This document shows positions 30,446 to 38,597 of a stretch of DNA of 62,966 nt, piece by piece. The notes beneath the pieces were generated by a model, which saw only the letters and a list, made by a program, of their open reading frames with translations, made no database searches and had not been told where the DNA came from. This stretch comes from an uncultured Bacteroidota bacterium (GTDB taxonomy: Bacteria; Bacteroidota; Bacteroidia; Chitinophagales; Saprospiraceae). The stretch lies in NCBI GenBank assembly GCA_903925535.1, contig CAIYFY010000332.1, forward strand, positions 1 through 62,966, given 5' to 3'. Made by a program: the position numbers and the translations under genes. Position 1 is the stretch's first letter, and each line of letters starts with the position of its first letter.

Positions 30446-31354
30446 ATGAATCGTTTCAGAATCCTCTCGTTCTTTTCAACTGCTTTGTTGCTGTTTGTGT
30501 ACCAGCCGGATGCCGGGTCGCAGTCCTGCCATACCAGACGCCGGGTAAGTTTGCCTCCGCAACTGCAGGAGGTATCCGGTATGACTTTTCTGCCCGATGG
30601 TTCGCTCTGGATGCTCAACGATTCTCAGAATCCCTCCGAATTATACCGGGTTAATCCCCTGTCGGGGCTTGTGGAGGAGGTCAGACAACTTCCTGCGGCT
30701 AACCGCGACTGGGAGGATCTGACCACCGACGGATCCGGCCGGTTGTTCATCGGCGACTTCGGAAATAACCAGAACAAACGCCGCGATCTCCGGATTCTTC
30801 TGTTCGATCCTGCCAGCAGCTCGCTGGACAGCATCCTGTTCGGTTACCCCGACCAGACGGATTTCCCGCCCGCCACTGAACAAGAGCGGAATTTCGACAT
30901 GGAGGCTTTCGTTTTTTTCAACGACAGCCTGCATCTGTTCTCCAAGCACCGGTTCAGGGGCGACTTTGTATGCAAACACTACGTTTTACCCGCCAGCCCG
31001 GGCTCATTCACCGCTCAGCTGGTAGAATCCCGGGTTATTCCTGACCGCGTAATAACCGGGGCTGCGCTCAACAGCGACGGATCGGTACTCGCACTGACTG
31101 GCTACAATGTCGGTATCAGGTGGGGTTTTCTCCCGCGTACCCGCGCAAGCGCTATGTTCTTTTCCTCGTTCAGCGGCAGTCGCTTTCTGGGTGGAGAGCT
31201 TTCGGTAAAAAGACTGCCCAAATTCCTGTTTGCCCGACAGTTCGAATCTGTTGTCTATGTCTGCAACAATACCTGGCTGGTAGCCAATGAGGGCAGAAAA
31301 TGGCAGAAACAAAGATTGTGGCGCCTGAAAAGTCCTGCTCACCCCAAAAAGTAA
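30446..31354 (+). CDS. Secreted beta-propeller-like protein (esterase/phytase-like), hypothetical
   Basis: Signal peptide MNRFRILSFFSTALLLFVYQPDAGS; EVSGMTFLPDGSLWMLNDSQNPSELYRVNPLSG and WEDLTTDGSGRLFIGDFGNNQNKR suggest propeller blades. Confidence 0.6.
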   Translation: MNRFRILSFFSTALLLFVYQPDAGSQSCHTRRRVSLPPQLQEVSGMTFLPDGSLWMLNDSQNPSELYRVNPLSGLVEEVRQLPAANRDWEDLTTDGSGRLFIGDFGNNQNKRRDLRILLFDPASSSLDSILFGYPDQTDFPPATEQERNFDMEAFVFFNDSLHLFSKHRFRGDFVCKHYVLPASPGSFTAQLVESRVIPDRVITGAALNSDGSVLALTGYNVGIRWGFLPRTRASAMFFSSFSGSRFLGGELSVKRLPKFLFARQFESVVYVCNNTWLVANEGRKWQKQRLWRLKSPAHPKK

Positions 31355-31363
31355 CAGACTTAT

Positions 31364-32149
31364 ATGAACACGGAAACACGCAAACTGAAACTGACGGCTG
31401 TCAGCTACCTGAATACCAAGCCATTTATATACGGACTGTACCGCAGCGAAATGGCCGGGCAATTCGATCTGAGCCTGGATATTCCATCCGAGTGTGCCCG
31501 CAAGCTGAAATCCGGAGAAGTGGACCTCGCTCTCACACCGGTTGCCATTATTCCCGAACTGGAAGAAGCCTACCTGGTTTCAAACTATTGTATTGGGGCA
31601 GTGGGTGCCGTCAACACGGTCTGTGTGTTCTCCGAGGTGCCGTTGCGCGAAATAAAAAGGCTCTATCTCGATTTTCATTCCCGCAGCTCGGTGGCACTCA
31701 CCCGCCTGCTCTGTGCTGAATTCTGGCATATTGCACCTGAACTTGTTCCCGCAACGGAGGGGTTTGAAAACGAGATTGGAGGTGAAACAGCTGCACTCAT
31801 TATCGGCGACCGCACTATTGGTCTGCATGACAGGTATCCTTATGTATATGATCTCGCAGAGGCCTGGACCGCCTGGACGGGGCTTCCCTTTGTATTTGCT
31901 GCATGGATTGCGGTGAAACCGCTGCCGGATGATTTGCTCACACAATTCAACGCCGCACTCGAAGCGGGTATCAGGTATGTGCCCGAGCTGGTGAAGGTGC
32001 TGCCCGACATGCCCATGTTTGATCTGGAGCATTACTACCGGCACTACATCAGTTACGAACTCGACGACGCCAAGTGGCAGGGTCTGAACAGGTTTCTGAA
32101 CGCACTGGCCGGGGAAAAAGGCTATAACCTGAAACGACAGATCGGTTAA
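31364..32149 (+). CDS. mqnA: Menaquinone biosynthesis enzyme MqnA (chorismate dehydratase)
   Basis: LTAVSYLNTKPFIYGL, ALTPVAIIPEL, LYLDFHSRSSVALTRLL, ALIIGDRTI. Confidence 0.92.
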   Translation: MNTETRKLKLTAVSYLNTKPFIYGLYRSEMAGQFDLSLDIPSECARKLKSGEVDLALTPVAIIPELEEAYLVSNYCIGAVGAVNTVCVFSEVPLREIKRLYLDFHSRSSVALTRLLCAEFWHIAPELVPATEGFENEIGGETAALIIGDRTIGLHDRYPYVYDLAEAWTAWTGLPFVFAAWIAVKPLPDDLLTQFNAALEAGIRYVPELVKVLPDMPMFDLEHYYRHYISYELDDAKWQGLNRFLNALAGEKGYNLKRQIG

Positions 32150-33819
32150 CGTACTACAGCAACAGGCATCTTCGGATCGTAGGTGCCCTTCAGCACCGGA
32201 CTCTGACGGTTGGCGGTGTACTCGCGAACCTTCTTGTTCACGAAATCGTACAACTCTTCTACGTTCACCACTTTGTCGCCGTTGCTGTCGGCCTCGCCTT
32301 TAAGTCCGCGAATGAGGAAGTGACTGAATACGCCCTGCCGCAATCCGGAAGATTCCAGCGAGGTCTCGTCGGCCTTGCTCGACATGATCAGCGCTGTACC
32401 CGATACTGATTTGGAGAGCGACTGGTAGAACTGAACCAGCATGGGCTCCGGCTCACCCGAACGCATGGCCAGCAGTCCGCCCGAATGACACGCGTCCGCA
32501 ACGCAAAGCTTGAACCGCGCTTTCGTTTTGCTGAAGGCGGCCGCAATTTCTTCGTGAAGCAGTTTGTTGTTGTATCCGTCGAAGTCTATGGGCAGGAATG
32601 AGCCGTTCAGTCCATGGCCCGAGAAGTAGAAAACGACCAGGTCGTCGGGTCCGGCCATGCCAAAGATCTGGCTGATATTCTCCAGTATGTTTTCGTGGGT
32701 GGCATCCTCGTCAATGAGTACACGTATTTGCTGGTCGGGCAGTGCACCGCCTTCCGGACTCTTCAGGAAGGCATAGAAACGGTAGGCATCGTCGTCGGTG
32801 TAGCGCAGTACGGGCATGTGGTCGTAGGTAGCCACCCCGCATACAACGGCCCATACTTTTGCTCCGGGTGCCACAATCTGCACCGGAGTCTCTGTTGCGA
32901 CAGGGTTAGTTCCGGCGTCCGACGGTTCGGAGGGGCGTTCGCGGCCCATGTACGCACCGGCTTTCCAGTAGCCATCCACCTCTGTCTTGTCGCGCAGCGT
33001 GAGGGTGCCAGGTCCCTCAAATGCGCCCTCGATCCAGTTGCCGGCATAAATATCGCCATTGGCATATACACAGGTTCCGTACCCGTGTGGCATGCCGCCC
33101 TTGAATTGTCCGGAATATTTTGCTGATCCTTCCTTGTAAACGAATATTCCCTGTCCATCCGTACAGTCGCCCTCGAGGCATCCTGTGCGGCCCATTTCTA
33201 CCAGACTTTGGCCCAGAAATTCGCCCTGCCTCCAGTCGCCGCTCTCGCGGGTGCTGTCTCTGAGCATGCGGGTACCCTTGCCATCGGGATAGTTTTCGCG
33301 GAATTCGCCGGTGTAAACATCACCGTTGGCGAAGAAGAATGTTCCTTCGCCTTCGAACTTTCCATTCAGGAAGTTACCATCGTATTTGCTGCCATCGGGG
33401 TAGGCAAAGATGCCCGGTCCGTTCAGACAGTCACCCGACAGGCAGCCTGACTGAATATTGGTGCCGTCGTCCGAGCGTTCTTCCTTCTTGCGGGCTACAT
33501 ATTCCTCCAGCAGGTTTCCGTTTTCATCCACCGGTTTCCCTTTTTTCCAGAGGCCCGTCCGTACGGTTCCATCAGAATAGGTCTTGGTGCCCTTTCCATC
33601 CGGATAGCGGTTGGCCCATTCTCCCTGATACTTGGAATTGTTGGTATAGTAACAGACTCCCACACCGTTGATCTCGCCATTTTTGAAGTGGCCGGTGTAT
33701 TTCGCTCCGGAAGGAAACAGATAGGTGCCAATTCCGTTCTGGCAGTCGCCGGTGATACACTGAGCAGATGCGGTGGTGCTTGCGAAGAGCAGGACAAGAA
33801 TGAAGACTGGTTTGTTCAT
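32146..33819 (-). CDS. MORN-repeat protein with C-terminal caspase-like (peptidase C14) domain
   Basis: Repeated MORN units (YPDGSKYDGNFLNGKFEGEGTFFFANGDVYTGEF); caspase p20 His DLVVFYFSGHG and Cys LCVADACHSGG; signal peptide MNKPVFILVLLFASTTASAQ. Confidence 0.92.
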   Translation of the reverse strand: MNKPVFILVLLFASTTASAQCITGDCQNGIGTYLFPSGAKYTGHFKNGEINGVGVCYYTNNSKYQGEWANRYPDGKGTKTYSDGTVRTGLWKKGKPVDENGNLLEEYVARKKEERSDDGTNIQSGCLSGDCLNGPGIFAYPDGSKYDGNFLNGKFEGEGTFFFANGDVYTGEFRENYPDGKGTRMLRDSTRESGDWRQGEFLGQSLVEMGRTGCLEGDCTDGQGIFVYKEGSAKYSGQFKGGMPHGYGTCVYANGDIYAGNWIEGAFEGPGTLTLRDKTEVDGYWKAGAYMGRERPSEPSDAGTNPVATETPVQIVAPGAKVWAVVCGVATYDHMPVLRYTDDDAYRFYAFLKSPEGGALPDQQIRVLIDEDATHENILENISQIFGMAGPDDLVVFYFSGHGLNGSFLPIDFDGYNNKLLHEEIAAAFSKTKARFKLCVADACHSGGLLAMRSGEPEPMLVQFYQSLSKSVSGTALIMSSKADETSLESSGLRQGVFSHFLIRGLKGEADSNGDKVVNVEELYDFVNKKVREYTANRQSPVLKGTYDPKMPVAVVR

Positions 33820-33944
33820 AATCAGTTGCAGCGCCACGGAAGAAACTGTTTCCTTCGTGTTTCACGCTTACAGATTAACTAAACAAAGTTGCTTTTATTG
33901 TATGCCCCCCTGTTATGAAAATCATATTATACGGCAGGGGGAAG

Positions 33945-34793
33945 CTATTTCCGTATAATGGTGGTGTCGCGGTCGTAAACCAGACAGGTGAATATCCCGA
34001 TCGGGTCTGCTGTTCCGGTCACGTTACTCTTGATCCTCGAGGGTTGAGCGAACGGATTCAGGTTGGCTACAATGGCCAGCTGAACGCTTTCAGAGTAGTC
34101 GTAATGCGCTCTGTTGATGTGGTAAATGGTATTGAAGACGGTATCTCCTTCTGTCAGCTCGTAGCCTGTACCGAAAGCAATCATGGGCTTTTCCGAGAAA
34201 CGGTCGGTCACAAGGAAGTCTTGTTGCGGGAAACTGTCGAGGGAGGAATAATGCAGCATCCGGCGGTAAAAGTTTTCGGTACTCATGTCGTCTGTGATGA
34301 AAGTGAGTACGCGCGCGAGGGTGTCGAATCTCGGGTCGGGATTGAAGTCGCACACCACGCTGTCTATGGGCACGGGCGGAAGCATGCTGGTACTTCCTGT
34401 GATCGTTCCGCCTCCCGGCAGGGTTATTTGCAGGGTGTATTCCATTCCAGGAGTGGCAGGGACAATGTTCCAGCCCGTGTAGTTGAAGATTTTGACGGGA
34501 CTCAGTTCAAAAGTGGGTACGTTATACAGGGTATCAGTTTTTCCGTCATAGGAAACGGTGACAGTAGCACCGTTCAGCAGTGTTTTCTGGAGAAAGGTAG
34601 AGTCCAGTCCGAACGGATCGAAGTAGGAGTATCCCTGTGTGAGCAGGAGTCTGAACGGCTTGCCCGGCTCCAGGTAGCACTCAACAACGGGTTGTCCGGT
34701 GTAAGCTGGCAGCTCGATTTCCACATCTTTGGTGAGATTGCAGGAGGCGAGTGCGGCAATACCTGCTATCAGTGAAAGAATCTGAAGTTTCAT
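33945..34793 (-). CDS. DUF4249 family lipoprotein
   Basis: Lipobox LASC; VEIELPAYTGQPVVECYLEPGKPFRLLLTQ pattern; sits downstream of a TonB receptor. Confidence 0.8.
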   Translation of the reverse strand: MKLQILSLIAGIAALASCNLTKDVEIELPAYTGQPVVECYLEPGKPFRLLLTQGYSYFDPFGLDSTFLQKTLLNGATVTVSYDGKTDTLYNVPTFELSPVKIFNYTGWNIVPATPGMEYTLQITLPGGGTITGSTSMLPPVPIDSVVCDFNPDPRFDTLARVLTFITDDMSTENFYRRMLHYSSLDSFPQQDFLVTDRFSEKPMIAFGTGYELTEGDTVFNTIYHINRAHYDYSESVQLAIVANLNPFAQPSRIKSNVTGTADPIGIFTCLVYDRDTTIIRK

Positions 34794-34811
34794 AAAATCG
34801 GGTGTTTTGGA

Positions 34812-37127
34812 TCAGAATTTGAAGTTCCAGGTGATGCTGGGAAGGATGGGGAAAAGCGAAACCTGTTTTGCCTTGATTCCCACAGGTACATCGCCCACGG
34901 GTGTGCTCTGGAATTCCGCATCCAGGTAGATGAAATACGGATTTCTGCGGTCCAGCACGTTGTAAACGCTCAGGGTGAGGTCGTGCTCGCTTTTACGGGT
35001 CTGCCATTTGTAAATCAGTCCGAGGTCGGCGCGCATGTACGGCGGATACCTGAAGGAGTTACGGTCGCCATACACGGGCACGATGGTCTGTATCGGAGCT
35101 CCGGGAATGTCCTGTACCGAAATTCTGCCCTGCGGCAGCCACGATACGTAGCCGGAGGAGTAAACCCAGGTGGCCGTGGCCTGCCAGTGCTTGTTGAACT
35201 CGTAGGTGCCCACTACGGTCAGGTTGTGGCGTGTGTCGAACCTCGGACTGAAATATTCTCCGTTGTTGATGACGGGGAAGCGGCCGCGTTTTGCCCACGA
35301 GAGGGTGTAACCTATCCAGCCGGTCAGCCGACCTTCTTTCTTTTCAATTTCCAGTTCGAGCGGGCTGTATGCAAATCCCCTGCCGAAGGTGAGCTCTTCT
35401 TCGAGGTTGTTGTTCCCGAACAATTCGGCACCGTCTATGAAGTCAACCTGGTTTTGAAGCCACTTGTACCAGGCCTCCCAGGTGATGAGCACCTGATCGC
35501 CGATGAGCCACGAAATACCGCCTGCAATCTGGTCGCTCACTTCGGGCTTCACATTTTCAGTGCTGGGATACCATATATCTGTGGGTAATGACAGGCCGCT
35601 GCTCGCGAGCAGGTGTACGTACTGGTTCATGCGCGCGTACGAGAGCTTGCCGGAGAAACGGTTGCTGAATGAGTAGTTGGCTGCGACCCGCGGCTCCAGA
35701 TTCGCATAGAAAGCCGGCTTGTTCTGCCAGGCCGACAAGCGAAGTCCGTAGTTTACTTTCAACTTGGGGGTGGCTGTCCATTCGTCGGAAGCATATGCGC
35801 CGTATTCCCAGCCAAAGTACTCTCTTCCTGCGTTGAACTGGACATTCCCGTCGTCGCTGCCTGCCTTCAGTCGGGCTGTGACAAAGTCGTGGTAGGTGAT
35901 ATTGCCTCCGAAGCGTATGGTGTGGCGATTGTCGGGCTGATAGTAGAAATCCACTTTCGTGTTGGCATCACGGATATTGCTGCCCAGATTGAAAGAAAAG
36001 CCCTGCAGTATATTCTGGATGTTGTACTGGTAGTCGGAGTAAGTAAAGGTAGCGTTGGAGAACAGCCTGGATCCGAAAACGTGGTTCCAGCGCGCTGTCC
36101 CGGTGGCATTACCCCAGTCGAAACGGAAGTTGAAGTTTTGGTCGCGGAAGTTGAACACGTCGCGTCCGAAGTAACCACTCAGGTAGATCCTGTCTTTTTC
36201 TGTGAGCTGAAAGTTGACCTTGGTATTGAGGTCGTAAAAGTAGTAGTCGGGTATCTTGGCAAAATCGGGGTCATTGGCGTTTGCCTTGTTCACCTGGTCG
36301 GTGAATATGTCAATGTAGGTGCGGCGACCGCTTACTACGAACGAGGATTTGTCTTTTTGTATGGGCCCCTCTACGGTAAGTCGGCTCGAAATAAGGCCCA
36401 CACCGCCTGATGCGGTATATTTCTTGTTGTTGCCCTCTTTCATCCTGACGTCAATGACCGATGACAGGCGGCCTCCGTATTGCGACGGAAAGCCTCCCTT
36501 GTACACTTTCAGGTCTTTCACTGCGTCCGAGTTGAAGGTACTGAAGAAGCCGAAAAGGTGGTTCGGGTTGTAAACCACCGCTTCATCCAGCACGATCAGG
36601 TTCTGATCTGTGTTGCCGCCTCTGACGAATATGCCGGTTGTACCTTCTGATCCGGGCGTGAATCCGGGCTTTAACTGGAGTACCTTGATGATATCTGTTT
36701 CACCAAACAGCGCAGGTACTGCCTTGAGCTCACGCGTGCTGATGGTAGTAACCGACATCTCGGTGCTTTTCACCTTGTCGGCCAGTACATTGGCCTTGAT
36801 AACTACCTCCTGCATCAGTGCCCCCACCTGATTCAGTGCCATGTCAAGTTTTATTTCACCGGCGGGATAGATGGTCCGGGCCTGCGACTCATAGCCGACA
36901 TAACTGAACACCAGCGTTACAGAGTCGCTGCCGGCCGGTAATGAAAGGGAATAGAAGCCGTATTCGTTGCTTACATTCCCTTTCGACAAGCCAACAGCTG
37001 CCACTGAGGCACCAATCAGGGTTTCACCGTTTTGGGCGTCCCGTATTACTCCACTGATGGTGGTATTTTTTTGTGAGGTAGCAAAAATTGCAGGAAGTAG
37101 CAGCAGAATTGTCAGTAGGTAGCGCAT
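34812..37127 (-). CDS. TonB-dependent receptor with carboxypeptidase-regulatory-like N-terminal domain
   Basis: ISGVIRDAQNGETLIGASVAAVG, plug TSEGTTGIFVRGGNTDQNLIVLDEAVVYNP-like sequence, C-terminal ITWNFKF. Confidence 0.93.
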   Translation of the reverse strand: MRYLLTILLLLPAIFATSQKNTTISGVIRDAQNGETLIGASVAAVGLSKGNVSNEYGFYSLSLPAGSDSVTLVFSYVGYESQARTIYPAGEIKLDMALNQVGALMQEVVIKANVLADKVKSTEMSVTTISTRELKAVPALFGETDIIKVLQLKPGFTPGSEGTTGIFVRGGNTDQNLIVLDEAVVYNPNHLFGFFSTFNSDAVKDLKVYKGGFPSQYGGRLSSVIDVRMKEGNNKKYTASGGVGLISSRLTVEGPIQKDKSSFVVSGRRTYIDIFTDQVNKANANDPDFAKIPDYYFYDLNTKVNFQLTEKDRIYLSGYFGRDVFNFRDQNFNFRFDWGNATGTARWNHVFGSRLFSNATFTYSDYQYNIQNILQGFSFNLGSNIRDANTKVDFYYQPDNRHTIRFGGNITYHDFVTARLKAGSDDGNVQFNAGREYFGWEYGAYASDEWTATPKLKVNYGLRLSAWQNKPAFYANLEPRVAANYSFSNRFSGKLSYARMNQYVHLLASSGLSLPTDIWYPSTENVKPEVSDQIAGGISWLIGDQVLITWEAWYKWLQNQVDFIDGAELFGNNNLEEELTFGRGFAYSPLELEIEKKEGRLTGWIGYTLSWAKRGRFPVINNGEYFSPRFDTRHNLTVVGTYEFNKHWQATATWVYSSGYVSWLPQGRISVQDIPGAPIQTIVPVYGDRNSFRYPPYMRADLGLIYKWQTRKSEHDLTLSVYNVLDRRNPYFIYLDAEFQSTPVGDVPVGIKAKQVSLFPILPSITWNFKF

Positions 37128-37263
37128 GGTGAATCTGGAAAAAGAAAGAAGCAAAACGCAGGGCAGCAAACTTTGTTCTGACGGCTGTCGTTTTTGTCGG
37201 CCAATTCCAAATAAATTTCAACCAACGCGCAGTGTTCATCTACCAACTGCGGCTGTAACCGGT

Positions 37264-38574
37264 TTACATACGCGTAATTTTTGCACCGATGGCATTCAGA
37301 CGGCGGTCAATATACTGGTAGCCGCGATCTATCTGGTGTACGTTGTGAATGACGCTCCTGCCTTTGGCTGAAAGGGCGGCGATGAGCAATGCCTGTCCGG
37401 CCCGGATGTCCGGTGAGCTCATTTCAATTCCCCGTAGCGGATACCTGCGGTCGAGACCGATGACGGTAGCGCGGTGCGGGTCGCACAGGATAATCTGGGC
37501 GCCCATGTCTATCAGGTTGTCAACAAAGAACAGCCTGCTCTCAAACATCTTCTGGTGTATGAGCACCGATCCTCTCGCCTGTGTGGCTGTAACCAGAACG
37601 ATAGACATCAGATCGGGGGTGAAGCCGGGCCAGGGAGCATCATATATGGTCAGGATGGATCCGTCAATGAACGTGTTGATTTCGTAGCGGTCGTGTGCAG
37701 GAATGTGCAGGTCGTCGCCCTTGCGCTCTATGGTGATTCCCAGTCGCTCGAAAGTATGCGGAATGATACCGAGGTGTTCCACTCCTGCATTTTTGATGGT
37801 AATATCACCGCCAGTCATGGCTGCCAGACCGATGAATGACCCGATTTCAATCATATCAGGGAGGCAACGGTGCTCGGTACCGCCGAGCTGTTCCACGCCT
37901 TCGATATGAAGCAGATTGGAACCAATACCTTCGATGCGCGCGCCCATGCGTGTGAGCATCCGGCAGAGCTGCTGTACATAAGGCTCACAGGCTGCGTTGT
38001 ATATGGTTGTTTTGCCTTTCGCGAGAACTGCGGCCATAACGACATTCGCCGTTCCGGTTACGGATATCTCGTCCAGGTGGATGTAGGTGCCTTTCAGGCC
38101 ATCTGATGGCTTTTCTACGTAGTAAATATCCTGTTTGTCATCGTATTTAAACTCCGCACCGAGTTGCTGGAAACCCAGGAAGTGGGTGTCGAGTCTTCTG
38201 CGTCCGATTTTGTCACCGCCCGGCTTGGGCAGGGTAGCGCGACCGTATCGGGCGAGCAGCGGACCGATCAGCATGACGGAGCCGCGCAGTCGCCCGGCAT
38301 CGCGCATGAATTCGGGAGAGCGCAGGTAATCAATATCAATAGATCCCGCGCAGAATTTGTAGGTGTCTTCGGAGAGCCTTTCAACCGTTACTCCGAATCC
38401 GCGGAGCAAATCTATGAGCTTGTTGACATCCAGTATATCCGGGATGTTGGAAATGGTTACGGAGTCGTTGGTCAGCAGCACGGCACTGATGATTTGCAGT
38501 GCCTCATTTTTAGCCCCCTGGGGCTGCAGATCGCCATGTAACGGCTGGCCGCCGATCACTTCAAAACTGTCCAT
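37264..38574 (-). CDS. murA: UDP-N-acetylglucosamine 1-carboxyvinyltransferase
   Basis: FEVIGGQPLHGDLQPQGAKNEALQIISAVLLT, LARYGRATLPKPGGDKIGRRRLDTH, EPSTHase-fold repeats. Confidence 0.95.
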   Translation of the reverse strand: MDSFEVIGGQPLHGDLQPQGAKNEALQIISAVLLTNDSVTISNIPDILDVNKLIDLLRGFGVTVERLSEDTYKFCAGSIDIDYLRSPEFMRDAGRLRGSVMLIGPLLARYGRATLPKPGGDKIGRRRLDTHFLGFQQLGAEFKYDDKQDIYYVEKPSDGLKGTYIHLDEISVTGTANVVMAAVLAKGKTTIYNAACEPYVQQLCRMLTRMGARIEGIGSNLLHIEGVEQLGGTEHRCLPDMIEIGSFIGLAAMTGGDITIKNAGVEHLGIIPHTFERLGITIERKGDDLHIPAHDRYEINTFIDGSILTIYDAPWPGFTPDLMSIVLVTATQARGSVLIHQKMFESRLFFVDNLIDMGAQIILCDPHRATVIGLDRRYPLRGIEMSSPDIRAGQALLIAALSAKGRSVIHNVHQIDRGYQYIDRRLNAIGAKITRM

Positions 38575-38597
38575 GTATGTTTTTGTTGTTCCTTTTA

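Noticed and set aside
33905-33943. CCCCCTG...CAGGGGG hairpin as terminator after the DUF4249 gene
   Set aside because: Long ~20-nt loop and no clear U-tract; too weak to list.
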